Shown piece by piece: positions 20,413-30,537 of a stretch of 64,000 bases of DNA. The notes under the pieces were generated by a model. The model worked only from the letters and a program-made list of their open reading frames with translations, ran no database searches and had not been told where the DNA came from. Every line of letters starts with the position of its first letter. The first letter of the stretch is position 1. Both the position numbers and the translations under genes were made by a program. The DNA is from Pantoea sp. Eser (lineage in GTDB: Bacteria > Pseudomonadota > Gammaproteobacteria > Enterobacterales > Enterobacteriaceae): contig SZZY01000001.1 of NCBI GenBank assembly GCA_009830035.1, positions 1-64,000 on the forward strand, given 5' to 3'.

Positions 20413-20895
20413 ATGCAAGTTTTTATCATGCGTCACGGCGATGCAGCTCTGGAAGCAGCAAGTGATTTGGTCAGGCCTTTAACGCTATGCGGCTGTGATG
20501 AATCACGCCAGATGGCTCACTGGCTTAACAGTCAGACGCCAGACATAGAATGTGTGCTGGTCAGTCCCTACCTGCGTGCGCAGCAAACGCTCGCCGCGGT
20601 ACGTGAGGCATTTCCTTTGCCTGAAGGCCAGGAAGTGTTACCTGAATTAACGCCGGGCGGCGATCCGGGGCTGGTGGGGTGCTATCTGCAGACCCTGGCA
20701 AACGAAGGGGTGAAATCAGCGCTGGTGATTTCACATTTACCGTTGGTGGGGTATTTAGTCTCAGAACTTTGCCCGCAGGAAGCGCCGCCAATGTTCGCCA
20801 CTTCTGCTATCGCCTGCGTTGAGTTTGATCCGGCACATAGTGAAGGCAAACTGTTGTGGCAGGTCAGTCCGCGCAAACTGGCAAAAGCGATTTAA
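20413..20895 (+). CDS. sixA: Phosphohistidine phosphatase SixA
   Basis: This 160-residue protein begins [13 protein letters not shown], with the RHG phosphatase motif at residues 7-9 and the second catalytic histidine in [11 protein letters not shown]. SixA dephosphorylates histidine phosphotransfer domains and the nitrogen PTS protein NPr. It is intact and converges on smrB with a 32-bp overlap of the coding ends. The upstream gap 20189-20412 holds no gene I can see. Confidence 0.92.
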   Translation: MQVFIMRHGDAALEAASDLVRPLTLCGCDESRQMAHWLNSQTPDIECVLVSPYLRAQQTLAAVREAFPLPEGQEVLPELTPGGDPGLVGCYLQTLANEGVKSALVISHLPLVGYLVSELCPQEAPPMFATSAIACVEFDPAHSEGKLLWQVSPRKLAKAI

Positions 20896-21475
20896 CTTCT
20901 GTGGGTCGAAACCTCGGCCCTTCCTCACAGGGCAATTCAGGCGGTTGCCACTCCTCAATCTCAATCAGCACCAGCAGCGCGGCATCGCCGCCAAACATCT
21001 TCGGTGCCTGATGAAAAGCCATTACCCACGGATGCTGGGCCAGCCACAGCGGCGTTTGCTGCTTCAGGATATGTTTGCCATGGCCGGTCATCACGCTGGC
21101 ACAAAACAGATGCTCACAGCGACAGGCGGCGATCAGCGCGCCCAGTTCCTGCTTGGCCTGCTGTTGGGTTAAGCCGTGCAGGTCGAGAAATATCTCCGGT
21201 GTATAGTCGCCGCGCCGCAGTTTTTTCAGTTCAAAGTGGCTGACGTCAGCGTGCACATAGCGCGTCGCTCCCTCGTTTGAGAGCAGCGGCTGAAACTCAT
21301 CCGAGAAGTAATGACTGTTGTCCGCCTGCTCTGGAAGCAGACGTTTTACCGGCACTTCGCGGGTTTTCACCCGCGGCTTGTGCACAAAGGTATCCTGTTT
21401 TAGCTGGCGCGTTCCGGTCATTAACTGCCGAAACAGCGCTTTATCATCCTGGCTCAATGGCGTTTTTTTACTCAT
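20864..21475 (-). CDS. smrB: Ribosome rescue endonuclease SmrB
   Basis: SmrB cleaves mRNA at collided ribosomes. The 203-residue product has the N-terminal hook ([19 protein letters not shown]) and the Smr domain ([16 protein letters not shown], then [16 protein letters not shown]). E. coli SmrB ends at about PPELP; here translation continues for 19 more residues and overlaps the sixA end. A TGA to TGT stop loss would explain this. The domain itself is complete, so I call it functional. Confidence 0.9.
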   Translation of the reverse strand: MSKKTPLSQDDKALFRQLMTGTRQLKQDTFVHKPRVKTREVPVKRLLPEQADNSHYFSDEFQPLLSNEGATRYVHADVSHFELKKLRRGDYTPEIFLDLHGLTQQQAKQELGALIAACRCEHLFCASVMTGHGKHILKQQTPLWLAQHPWVMAFHQAPKMFGGDAALLVLIEIEEWQPPELPCEEGPRFRPTEVKSLLPVCAD

Positions 21476-21634
21476 GGCGGGCCGGTCATATCAGAAAAGG
21501 CTGTCAGACAGCAGATGGCGATACCTTACCGTTAAGTGTCATAAATGTCAGCTTTTTCACCTTGCTGTGCTGAATTCTCGCCGGCTTCATGGCACACTAT
21601 CGGCCGATTTAGCAAATGGCCTGCGGAGGGCTAC

Positions 21635-22567
21635 GTGGACAAAATTTTCGTCGATGAGGCAGTGAACGAGCTGCACACCATTCAGGACATGCTGCGCTGG
21701 GCGGTCAGCCGCTTTTCTGCTGCCGGAATCTGGTACGGACATGGCACAGACAATCCCTGGGACGAAGCCGTTCAACTGGTCCTGCCGTCCCTCTGGCTGC
21801 CGCTGGATATTCCGGAAGAGATGCGCAACGCGCGCCTGACCGCCAGTGAGCGTCATCTGATCGTCGAGCGGGTCATTCGCCGCGTCAATGAGCGCATTCC
21901 GGTTGCCTATCTGACCCACAAAGCTTGGTTCTGCGGCCACGAATTTTATGTCGATGAGCGGGTACTGGTGCCGCGTTCACCGATTGGCGAACTGATCGAG
22001 AATCGCTTCGCCGGTCTGATCAGCGAGAAACCGCGCCACATTCTGGATATGTGTACCGGCAGCGGCTGTATCGCCATCGCCTGCGCCTATGCGTTCCCTG
22101 AGGCTGAAGTTGACGCGGTCGACATCTCCAGCGATGCGCTGGCAGTTGCCGAGCAGAACATTGAAGAACATGGTCTGATGCAGCAGGTGACGCCGATCCG
22201 CGCCGATCTGTTCCGCGAGTTACCGGCGCTGAAATACGATCTGATCGTCACTAATCCGCCTTATGTCGATGCGGAAGATATGGACGATCTGCCGGGCGAA
22301 TATCACCACGAGCCGGAACTGGGACTGGCGGCCGGCAGTGATGGTCTGAAGCTGGTGCGCCGTATTCTGGCCTGTGCGCCACAGTATCTGAACGAGCAGG
22401 GCGTGCTGATTTGCGAAGTCGGCAACAGCATGGTGCACATGATGGAACAGTATCCCGATGTGCCGTTCACCTGGCTGGAGTTCGATAACGGCGGCGACGG
22501 CGTATTTATGCTGACCCGCCAGCAGATCGTCGACGCACAGCATCATTTCTCTTTTTACAAAGACTAA
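21635..22567 (+). CDS. prmB: Ribosomal protein uL3 N5-glutamine methyltransferase PrmB
   Basis: I start at GTG 21635 ([13 protein letters not shown]), preceded by GGAGGG, which gives 310 residues, the same as E. coli; the frame is open upstream but not conserved. The SAM-binding motif [18 protein letters not shown] and the catalytic NPPY ([12 protein letters not shown]) are present. PrmB methylates a glutamine of ribosomal protein L3. It is divergent from smrB and lies 45 bp before aroC. It is intact. Confidence 0.95.
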   Translation: MDKIFVDEAVNELHTIQDMLRWAVSRFSAAGIWYGHGTDNPWDEAVQLVLPSLWLPLDIPEEMRNARLTASERHLIVERVIRRVNERIPVAYLTHKAWFCGHEFYVDERVLVPRSPIGELIENRFAGLISEKPRHILDMCTGSGCIAIACAYAFPEAEVDAVDISSDALAVAEQNIEEHGLMQQVTPIRADLFRELPALKYDLIVTNPPYVDAEDMDDLPGEYHHEPELGLAAGSDGLKLVRRILACAPQYLNEQGVLICEVGNSMVHMMEQYPDVPFTWLEFDNGGDGVFMLTRQQIVDAQHHFSFYKD

Positions 22568-22612
22568 AATTGGGGCGAAGCATCGCCCGCCGAACCGTAA
22601 CAAGGAACTACA

Positions 22613-23698
22613 ATGGCCGGAAACAGCATCGGACAATTTTTTCGAGTAATCACCTTTGGCGAGTCCCACGGTCTTGCGCTGGGCTGCATTGTTGATGGCG
22701 TGCCGCCGGGCATTCCGCTAACCGAAGCAGATATTCAGCACGATCTCGATCGTCGTCGTCCAGGAACGTCGCGCTATACCACTCAGCGCCGCGAGCCGGA
22801 TCAGGTGAAAATTTTGTCCGGTGTGTTTGAGGGCGTGACCACCGGTACCTCCATTGGCCTGCTGATTGAGAATACCGATCAGCGTTCCCAAGATTACGGT
22901 GCCATCAAAGATCTGTTCCGTCCGGGCCACGCCGATTACACATACGAACAAAAGTATGGCCAGCGTGACTATCGTGGCGGCGGCCGTTCGTCGGCGCGCG
23001 AAACCGCGATGCGCGTTGCCGCCGGTGCGATTGCCAAAAAGTATCTGCAGATGAAGCACGGCGTGGTGGTGCGCGGCTATCTGGCGCAGATCGGGGATAT
23101 CGCCTGTGAGCTGAAACAGTGGGAGATCGTCGAACAGAATCCGTTCTTCTGCCCGGATGCCGACAAGCTGGACGCGCTGGACGAACTGATGCGCAGCCTG
23201 AAAAAAGAGGGCGACTCGATTGGTGCCAAAGTGACGGTAATGGCTGAAAACGTGCCGCCGGGTCTGGGCGAGCCGGTGTTCGACCGTCTGGACGCCGACC
23301 TGGCCCACGCGCTGATGAGCATCAACGCGGTTAAGGGCGTCGAGATTGGTGATGGCTTTGCAGTGGTTAATCAGCGCGGTAGCCAGCATCGTGACGAAAT
23401 TCGCCGTAGCGGCTTTCAGAGCAACCACGCGGGCGGCATCCTCGGCGGCATCAGCAGCGGTCAGACCATCAGCGCCAATATCGCGATGAAGCCGACCTCC
23501 AGTATCACCGTGCCGGGCAAAACCATCACCCGCGACGGCGAAGAGGTGGAGATGATCACCAAAGGTCGTCACGATCCCTGCGTCGGGATCCGCGCGGTGC
23601 CGATCGCCGAAGCGATGATGGCGATCGTCCTGATGGATCATCTGCTGCGTCAGCGGGCGCAGAATGGGGACGTTAACAGCCCCGTGCCGCGCTGGTGA
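22613..23698 (+). CDS. aroC: Chorismate synthase AroC
   Basis: AroC converts EPSP to chorismate with reduced FMN, the last step of the shikimate pathway. The 361-residue protein matches the E. coli length and has the signatures [25 protein letters not shown] and [21 protein letters not shown] precedes the ATG. It is intact, and mepA follows almost directly. Confidence 0.97.
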   Translation: MAGNSIGQFFRVITFGESHGLALGCIVDGVPPGIPLTEADIQHDLDRRRPGTSRYTTQRREPDQVKILSGVFEGVTTGTSIGLLIENTDQRSQDYGAIKDLFRPGHADYTYEQKYGQRDYRGGGRSSARETAMRVAAGAIAKKYLQMKHGVVVRGYLAQIGDIACELKQWEIVEQNPFFCPDADKLDALDELMRSLKKEGDSIGAKVTVMAENVPPGLGEPVFDRLDADLAHALMSINAVKGVEIGDGFAVVNQRGSQHRDEIRRSGFQSNHAGGILGGISSGQTISANIAMKPTSSITVPGKTITRDGEEVEMITKGRHDPCVGIRAVPIAEAMMAIVLMDHLLRQRAQNGDVNSPVPRW

Positions 23699-23702
23699 TC
23701 GC

Positions 23703-24527
23703 ATGAAAGCGCTTCTGCTTACGCTTAGCGCGCTGTTGTTCAGCGCCCCAATCCTGGCGGCCACGCCATGGCAACAAATCCAGCAGCCGATTAGCGGTAC
23801 TCCGCAGTCGGTCGGCGGTTTTGCGAACGGCTGTATTATTGGTGCCCATGCGCTGCCGCTCAATTCGCCTCATTATCAGGTAATGCGTCAGGACCAGCGG
23901 CGATACTTCGGCCATCCCGATCTGATCCAGTTCATTCAGCGTCTCAGCACCCGGGTGCATAACCTGCAGCTGGGTAACCTGCTGATTGGTGACATGGGCA
24001 TGGCGGCAGGCGGGCGCTTCAGTAGCGGCCACGCCAGTCACCAGACCGGCCTGGATGTGGATATCTGGCTGCAGCTGCCGAAAACCCGCTGGAGTGCGCA
24101 GCAGCTGCTGAAGCCGCAGCCGCTGGATCTGGTGGGGCCGGGCGATAAAAACGTTATTGCCCGTCACTGGCAGCCGGAGATCGACAGCCTGATTAAGCTG
24201 GCGGCGAAAGACGATGACGTCACGCGCATCTTCGTCAATCCGGCGATCAAGAAACAGCTGTGTGCCGATGCTGGCGCGGATCGTGACTGGCTGCGTAAAG
24301 TGCGTCCGTGGTTTGCCCATCGTGCCCATATGCATGTGCGGTTGCGCTGTCCGGCCAGCAGTATCGGCTGTGAAGATCAGCCTGCCCCCCCGGCGGGTGA
24401 TGGCTGTGGTGCAGAGTTGCAGAGCTGGTTCCTGCCGAAAAAGCCGGGAAGCGTTGCGCCAGTGAAACGCGAACCTCCGCCGTTGCCGCCTGTCTGTCAG
24501 GCGCTGCTGGATAAACATTTACTGTAA
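23703..24527 (+). CDS. mepA: Penicillin-insensitive murein DD-endopeptidase MepA
   Basis: Starting at ATG 23703, the 274-residue product has a cleavable signal peptide ([10 protein letters not shown]) and the LAS-metallopeptidase zinc motifs [14 protein letters not shown] and HMHVRLRC. Cysteines typical of the family are present (IGCEDQ, DGCGAEL). It cleaves D-Ala-mDAP cross-links in the periplasm. The start overlaps nothing and follows the aroC stop by 4 bases, so it is probably cotranscribed. It is intact. Confidence 0.95.
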   Translation: MKALLLTLSALLFSAPILAATPWQQIQQPISGTPQSVGGFANGCIIGAHALPLNSPHYQVMRQDQRRYFGHPDLIQFIQRLSTRVHNLQLGNLLIGDMGMAAGGRFSSGHASHQTGLDVDIWLQLPKTRWSAQQLLKPQPLDLVGPGDKNVIARHWQPEIDSLIKLAAKDDDVTRIFVNPAIKKQLCADAGADRDWLRKVRPWFAHRAHMHVRLRCPASSIGCEDQPAPPAGDGCGAELQSWFLPKKPGSVAPVKREPPPLPPVCQALLDKHLL

Positions 24528-24535
24528 GGGATCAC

Positions 24536-25278
24536 ATGGATTGGTTCGTGATCAGCCCGTTGCTGGTCGGGCTGCTGTTCTTTGTCGCCATGCTGGCCGC
24601 CGGGCTTTCCCCGGCGCAGGCGCTGGCGACCAACAAGCTGCAGTCGGTGGGCGGGTCATTCTCGGCCAGCCTCTACTTTATCCGGCGCAGTGCGGTGAAG
24701 CTGAATGAGCAGTGGCTGAATGTCGCCATGACCTTTCTCGGTTCGGTGCCGGTGCCGGTGCTGATTCAGCGTCTGCAGGAGGACATTCTGCGCCAGATGT
24801 TGCCGCTGTTTCTGATTGCCATCGGTTTGTGGTTTCTGCTGATGCCGCGCATTGGCGAAGAGGATCGCGCCCGTCGCCTGCACGGCATCGCTTATGCGCT
24901 GGTAGGCGGCGGTTGTATCGGCTTCTACGATGGCTTTTTCGGGCCAGGTGCCGGCTCCTTTATGCGCTGGCCTTTGTCACCCTCTGTGGTTATAACCTCG
25001 CCAAAGCGACGGCGCATGCCAAGATCCTTAACTTCACCTCGAACTTCGGTAGCCTGCTGTTCTTTATGTTCGGCGGCAAAGTGGTGTGGGGAACTGGTCT
25101 GATCATGATGCTGGGCGCGTTTTGCGGGGCGCGACTGGGCGCACGCCTGGTGCTGACCCGCGGGCAAAAGCTGATCCGTCCGATGGTGGTGATCGTCTCC
25201 GCCGTCATGAGCGTTAAATTGCTGTGGGACAGCCACGGCAGCGCTGTTCTGGCGTGGTTCGCCACGCTGCACCCGTAA
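24536..25278 (+). pseudogene. yfcA: TauE/SafE-family permease YfcA, internal deletion and frameshift
   Basis: The frame from ATG 24536 resembles E. coli YfcA, but FVAMLA joins directly to AGLSPAQAL, removing about 20 residues (the glycine-rich GFIDSIAGGGGL segment typical of TauE proteins). Near 24958 one T is missing from GGCTCCTTTTATGCG, so the frame changes within GPGAGSF and the rest (YALAFVTLCGYNLAKATAHA) reads in another frame to 25278. Two independent lesions indicate an inactive gene. Confidence 0.88.
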
Positions 25279-25294
25279 CTATTACGTGATAATA

Positions 25295-25706
25295 GTGAGC
25301 ACAACACACGATTACACTTAGCTGATTACGCTGTTTGATCGCTGCTTTAGCGATGAATTTCAGACCCGTCTAATTAAAGGCGACGACGAACCGATCTATC
25401 TTCCGGCAGATGCAGAGTCACCGTGGAACCGCGTGGTGTTTGCCCACGGTTTTTATGCCAGCGCCCTGCATGAAATTTTGCACTGGTGCATCGCCGGTGA
25501 AGCGCGCCGCAAGCTGGTCGATTTTGGCTACTGGTACTGCCCGGATGGCCGCGATGCGCTCACCCAGAGTCAGTTTGAAGCCGTTGAAGTGAAGCCGCAG
25601 GCGCTTGAATGGATGTTTTGTGTCGCAGCAGGCTTTCCCTTCAACGTCAGTTGTGACAATCCCGACGGGGATTGTGAGCCGGATCGCATTGCGTTCCGGC
25701 GTCGAC
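25295..25706 (+). pseudogene. epmC: EF-P hydroxylase EpmC, nonsense codon 9 and lost 3' end
   Basis: GTG 25295 opens MSTTHDYT, then TAG at 25319-25321 replaces the Gln of E. coli (YEQLI), and LITLFDRCFSDEFQTRLIKG follows. The metal-binding [15 protein letters not shown] segment is present. Homology stops after [10 protein letters not shown] near 25700, where the sequence passes directly into the inverted 3' part of mnmC. About 40 C-terminal residues are missing. EpmC hydroxylates the beta-lysylated lysine of EF-P. Confidence 0.9.
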
Positions 25707-27128
25707 GGCACGTGACTTACCTGCCCCGCCACCGGATAGATTGGCAGGGGCGCACTCTGGGTAAACTCGCTGATGGCGTGACCATTCGCCAGTACCACCG
25801 TCGGATGGCGCGCCGCCGGACGATCGCTGAACGACAGCGTCCACTATTTACCGTCATGCGCCAGCCCGGTCACCCGGTGCAGCCAGTGGCTCCGCAATCC
25901 CTGCGTCTCGCCATGGGCCAGCATCGCCGAGGTCAGTTCGGCCGGTGACAGCCAGCCACCCTGCGGATAGAAAATCCCGCCGCAGCCGAGCGTCACGCCG
26001 GCCAGCGATTCTGCCTGGCCGGCATCAACAGCGTACGCGATGTCGTCAGGCAACCCCATCGCCAGCATCTGTTCAATTTTTTTGCTGCTTTTCTGGTCCC
26101 AGCCAAGTTGCAACACGCCGCTCCAGTGATGTTCGTAAGGCAACGGCAGCCGATCGTAGAGGCGGCGGGCGAAGCTGAACGCCGCCGGAAAAAAGGTGGC
26201 GATGGCCGGATCGTGCTGATTAAGCAGCGGATAAAGCGCGCCCTGCCGGTTGCCGGACGCGCCCAGCGCCGGTGCGTCATCGGCGCAGTAGAGCGTTACG
26301 CGCCAGCCGCGCCGCCGCTAATCAGCGCCGCTTCCCGCGACGGACTGGCGGGCCGGGTATACCACGGCTGCCTCGTCGGCAGCGGCGGTGCTGATTGCAG
26401 GCTGCCGCACAGCATCTCGCGTTTGGGGCCGAAACCTTTCCGGCGGGTGACGCTAAAACCCGCCTGCTGCAGCCGCACGAAGCCGGCAGCCGTAAAGGTG
26501 GCAAACGTCGCCTGCGGCCGTGCCAGAGTCTCCATCATGCTGAACAGCTGTGGCGTCCACATATCGGGGTTTTTCGACGGCGCAAAGCCATCGAGGAACC
26601 AGGCGTCCACCTGACGATGCAGGCTGTCATCCAGGGTACTCATCAGCTGATTAATATCACCCAGCCACAGATCGAGGGTGATGCGGCCGCCATCAAACAG
26701 CAGACGCTGACAGTCGGGCAGGGCAGCCGGCCACTGCGCCTGCAGTTCGCCAGCCCACGGGGTCAGTTCGGGCCAGTGCTGATGCGCGGCGGTTAAATCA
26801 GCGCGCGTTAACGGAAACTTCTCAAAGCTGATGAAATGCAGACGTTTTAAAATCGCGTCCGGCTGCTGGCGCTGAAACGCATCAAAAGCCTGCCACAGCG
26901 TGAGAAAAGAAAATTGAGACCGGTGCCGAAACCGCTTTCGGCCACAATCAGCACATCACGCGGATGTTGAGCGAAACGCTGCGGCAACTGATTGCCCTCG
27001 AGGAAGACATAGCGGGTCTCTTCCAGACCGTTATTGTTGGAGAAATAGACGTCACCAAACGCTCGGGAAACAGGTGTACCCTGTTCGTTCCAGTTCAGCT
27101 GTGCATGTTCGACCGGGGTTAATTTCAC
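25696..27128 (-). pseudogene. mnmC: Bifunctional tRNA mnm5s2U34 enzyme MnmC, multiply broken and 3'-truncated
   Basis: GTG 27128 opens the methyltransferase domain ([33 protein letters not shown]). A frameshift near 26900, a deletion with frameshift near 26300 (at the start of the FAD domain), and TAG at 25844-25846 follow. The oxidase part is readable as far as [14 protein letters not shown] near 25700, then is cut off. About 200 C-terminal residues are lost in the same deletion that truncated epmC, and the small gene yfcL expected between them in E. coli is gone. Confidence 0.92.
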
Positions 27129-27205
27129 GCTAAAGGCTCATTTTTCAGGCAGTGGCGCGATTTTAGCGACCAGCGTGACATAACGCAAATTTACAAAAGG
27201 AAATG

Positions 27206-27239
27206 GCTGATCGGACTTGTTCGGCGTACAAGTGTACGC
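27206..27239 (+). promoter_or_regulatory. fabB control region: FadR site and FabR operator
   Basis: GCTGATCGGACTTGTTC at about 27206-27222 resembles the FadR activation site of E. coli fabB. It is followed at once by GCGTACAAGTGTACGC (27224-27239), the palindrome bound by FabR. Together they place fabB under activation by FadR and repression by FabR, which balances unsaturated fatty acid synthesis. The match in order and spacing to E. coli is good. Confidence 0.78.
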
Positions 27240-27282
27240 TAGAGTGCTGGTCAATTAAGAAGAAGTGGATGAGGATTATTGA

Positions 27283-28503
27283 ATGAAACGGGCTGTGATT
27301 ACTGGCTTAGGGATCGTTTCCAGTATTGGTAATAACCAGCAAGAGGTGCTGGCATCTCTGCGTGAAGGGCGCTCTGGCATCACCTTTTCTGAAGAGATGA
27401 AAGATTCCGGCATGCGTAGTCACGTCTGGGGTAACGTAAAATTGGATACCACCGGCCTCATCGATCGCAAAGTCGTGCGTTTCATGAGTGATGCGTCCAT
27501 CTATGCCTATCTTTCCATGGAAGAAGCGATTAAAGATTCTGGCCTGAGCGTGGAAGCGTATCAGAACAACCCACGTGTGGGTCTGATTGCCGGTTCAGGC
27601 GGCGGTTCACCGCGTTTCCAGGTGTTTGGTGCTGATGCAATGCGCAGCCCACGCGGCCTGAAAGCGGTTGGCCCGTATGTGGTCACCAAAGCGATGGCGT
27701 CTGGCGTTTCAGCCTGCCTCGCGACGCCGTTTAAAATTCACGGCGTAAACTACTCAATCAGCTCGGCCTGTGCCACCTCGGCACACTGTATAGGTAACGC
27801 GGTTGAGCAGATCCAGCTGGGCAAACAGGACATCGTCTTTGCCGGCGGCGGCGAAGAACTGTGCTGGGAAATGGCCTGTGAGTTCGACGCGATGGGCGCG
27901 CTCTCTACCCGTTACAACGACACGCCAGAAAAAGCGTCACGTACCTACGATAACGAGCGTGATGGCTTCGTGATCGCCGGTGGCGGTGGCATGGTGGTGG
28001 TTGAAGAGCTGGAACATGCGCTGGCGCGCGGTGCGCACATCTATGCTGAGATCGTCGGCTACGGTGCGACATCAGACGGCGCAGATATGGTGGCACCGTC
28101 AGGCGAAGGCGCAGTTCGCTGCATGAAGATGGCGATGAACGGCGTGGATACCCCAATCGACTACCTCAACAGCCACGGCACCTCAACGCCGGTTGGTGAT
28201 GTGAAAGAGCTGGGTGCGATTCGTGAAATGTTTGGCGACAACACCCCGTACATCTCAGCTACCAAAGCCATGACCGGTCACTCACTGGGTGCGGCAGGCG
28301 TGCAGGAAGCGATTTACTCGCTGCTGATGCTGGAGCATGGCTTTATTGCCCCAAGCATCAACATCAACTCGCTGGATGCGGCGGCTGAAGGCATGAATAT
28401 CGTGACCCAGCCAATGGAAAAAGAGTTGACTACTGTGATGTCCAACAGCTTCGGTTTTGGCGGCACCAACGCAACCCTGACCATGCGTAAATACCAGGCG
28501 TAA
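27283..28503 (+). CDS. fabB: 3-oxoacyl-ACP synthase I FabB
   Basis: FabB elongates acyl-ACP and is required for unsaturated fatty acid synthesis. The 406-residue protein has the E. coli length, the active-site cysteine in [12 protein letters not shown], and the catalytic histidines in [11 protein letters not shown] and GHSLGAAG. The upstream FadR/FabR sites and the downstream terminator are intact. The coding sequence is clean, although its neighbours on both sides are broken. Confidence 0.97.
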   Translation: MKRAVITGLGIVSSIGNNQQEVLASLREGRSGITFSEEMKDSGMRSHVWGNVKLDTTGLIDRKVVRFMSDASIYAYLSMEEAIKDSGLSVEAYQNNPRVGLIAGSGGGSPRFQVFGADAMRSPRGLKAVGPYVVTKAMASGVSACLATPFKIHGVNYSISSACATSAHCIGNAVEQIQLGKQDIVFAGGGEELCWEMACEFDAMGALSTRYNDTPEKASRTYDNERDGFVIAGGGGMVVVEELEHALARGAHIYAEIVGYGATSDGADMVAPSGEGAVRCMKMAMNGVDTPIDYLNSHGTSTPVGDVKELGAIREMFGDNTPYISATKAMTGHSLGAAGVQEAIYSLLMLEHGFIAPSININSLDAAAEGMNIVTQPMEKELTTVMSNSFGFGGTNATLTMRKYQA

Positions 28504-28521
28504 TGCGCTGACAGATCTCAG

Positions 28522-28548
28522 AAGGACCGGCTTGCCGGTCCTTTTTTT
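28522..28548 (+). terminator. fabB terminator
   Basis: AAGGACCGG-CTTG-CCGGTCCTTTTTTT, about 20 bases after the fabB stop, is a strong intrinsic terminator. Confidence 0.93.
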
Positions 28549-28587
28549 GCCGCTTATCCCCGCTTTTGCTCTTCCCGTCGTTCTTTC

Positions 28588-30003
28588 TCAGCCTCGCCCC
28601 GCCAGCAGCCAGCGTAGTTTGTCGCAACCCGCCACGATCTCATCCGGCGTCAGTGCCGCATAGCCCTGCAGCCAGCCTTGCTGACGCGCCGGTCCGATAT
28701 AAAGTGGACTAAGACGCGGCAGCAACAGGCCGATCTGCGCCGCCCGGGCGGTTAAATGTGCCTCATCCTGCGCCAGCTTCACCGTTAACTGTAATCCGCC
28801 GCCGCTGTCGAGCGGGGTGATCCACGGCGTTAGTCGCTGGTTAATCTGTTCGATCAGCAGCTCGCGCCGACTGCGATAGAGCTGTCGCATCAGCCGCAGA
28901 TGACTGGCGAAATAGCCATTTTGCAGAAAAGCCGCGGTAATGGCCTGCGGCAGCAGGGCTCTGTGACCATCCAGCACGCTGCGTGCTTGGCCCAGCGGTG
29001 CCACCAGCGCTGGCGGTACCACCATCCACGCCAGTCGCAGCGAGGGAGACAGTGATTTAGAGAAGGTGCCGAGGGTAATCACCCGCTGATGACGGTTCAG
29101 TCCCTGCAGGGCGGGAATCGGGCGTTGGTGATAGTGAAACTCGCTGCCGTAATCATCTTCAATCAGCCAGCTGCGGTTGCGCTGCGCCCACGCCAGCCGT
29201 CGTGGCAGGCTCAGCGTGACGCCAGTCGGATAGTGATGGGAAGGAGTCAGATACATCAGCTTCCCACTGCCATCGGTCGGTACCGCGCCTTCGTCATCCA
29301 GCCCGATCGCGCGCAGCCGCGCACCCGCCGCCAGAAAAGCGTTGCGCGCACCGGGATAACCCGGCTCTTCCAGCCAGACCTCATCGCCCGCATCCAGCAG
29401 CATCAGCGCCAGCAGCTGTAAAGCCTGCTAAGAACTAATGAGGATCATCACCTGCTCAGGCTAGCAATGCACGCCGCGTGACAGCGCCAGATAGTCAGCC
29501 AGGGCGCGGCGCAGTGCCAGATAGCCGCAGGGATCGCCATATCCCATCGCGGCGCTACCCAGTGAACGCTGCACGGTGCTGCTCAGGCGTCGCCAGGTCT
29601 CATGAGGAAATGCGCGTAACTCTGGCGAACCGGCAGCAAACGCGTGCGGAAAGGGCGGATCCTGGCAGCCACCGGTTGCCAGCACCTGCTGACCGCGCGC
29701 CGAGAAAGGCGCGGGCTGATGAACCGCAGGCGGCGCTAATGGTTCGGGCATAGTTATCGCCACGAAGCTGCCACGCCCGGTTTCACGCCGCAGGTAGCCT
29801 TCACTCTCCAGCTGACCGTACGCCTTATGCGCTCACCGCTGCTGCAACTTTTTCAGCATCAGGCCACCGGCGGCCTGCGCGAACGTCTGTGTACCACGCT
29901 GCGGCTGGCGATTAGTCGCCACCATCTGCGCGCCGGACAACAATTGCCCTCCACCCGCCAGCTGGCCGAGGATCTCAACCTGTCTCGCGTCACGGTGGAG
30001 AAG
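28588..30003 (-). pseudogene. MocR-type (GntR/aminotransferase) regulator, split by an internal inversion
   Basis: The minus strand from 29826 to 28588 encodes the end of a GntR wing (AYGQLESEGYLRRETGRGSF), a linker, and a class I aminotransferase-like domain with the PLP-lysine region GTFSKSLSPSLR. TAG codons interrupt it at 29461-29463 and 29428-29430. The missing DNA-binding start lies on the plus strand at 29827-30000 (LFQHQATGGLRERL, PSTRQLAEDLNLSRVTVE). Flipping that segment restores one continuous frame, ...SRVTVEKAYGQLES. So a 174-bp piece has inverted in place. MocR proteins usually control adjacent amine or vitamin genes; the target here is unknown. Confidence 0.85.
29827..30000 (+). 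other. Inverted 174-bp segment carrying the MocR winged-helix domain
   Basis: This segment reads MRSPLLQLFQHQ and then a GntR helix-turn-helix on the plus strand, opposite to the rest of its gene. It is exactly 58 codons long and flanked by CCTT (29823-29826) and AAGG (30001-30004), a 4-bp inverted repeat at the breakpoints. Inverting it in place recreates the codon junction VE-K-AYGQ. I see no recombinase gene or longer repeat nearby. Confidence 0.8.
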
Positions 30004-30087
30004 GGTCTTATCCGGTAAGGAAAATGGGTCTCAAAGAGCAGTCCACTTTGCCGTAAACTGCCGTCATACCACAACAGGAGAATCACT

Positions 30088-30536
30088 ATGTCATCGGTAT
30101 TACGTGTTCCCGCGGCCAGCCCGCAGCAAAGTCTCGACTACTTACAGGCTAAACTCGCTTACTACACCGATGCCTGGGATCTGGCAGAAGATCTGGCGCA
30201 ACGCCAGCCGGAAATCGTGGTAATCGACGTGCGTTCGTTCGACGTCTACCACAGCGGCCATATCTGCGGCGCGATCAATTTTCCCCATCGTGAAATGGAC
30301 GCGGCCAGTACCGCCCGGCTTGATCGCAGCAAAGTCTATGTCACCTATTGTGACGGGATTGGCTGTAACTGATCGACCAAAGCGGCGTGGAAGCTGGCGT
30401 CGCTGGGTTTTCAGGTGAAGCAACTGATTGGCGGGCTGGATTTCTGGAAACGTGACGGTCATCCGCTGACCTGGGGTGGGGTGACGCGCCGGGCGAGTGG
30501 CCAGTTGCCGCGCCCGACGTCGCCTGTGGCTGTTAA
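30088..30536 (+). pseudogene. Rhodanese-like domain protein, nonsense and frameshift
   Basis: ATG 30088 with ACAGGAG upstream opens a rhodanese-like protein (EIVVIDVRSFDVYHSGHICG). The active-site loop is YCDGIGCN; TGA at 30370-30372 follows directly, where relatives have a small residue. Beyond it, STKAAWKLASLGFQVKQLIG continues in frame, then a second shift near 30475 leads to the cysteine-ended C-terminus PVAAPDVACGC. Rhodaneses move sulfane sulfur; the substrate is unknown. It was originally divergent from the MocR gene. Confidence 0.82.
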
Positions 30537-30537
30537 C

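Noticed and set aside
29823..30004. The inverted MocR segment as a phase-variable invertible switch.
   Set aside because: The flanking repeats are only 4 bp, no recombinase gene is nearby, and the gene has two further nonsense codons, so switching would not restore function.
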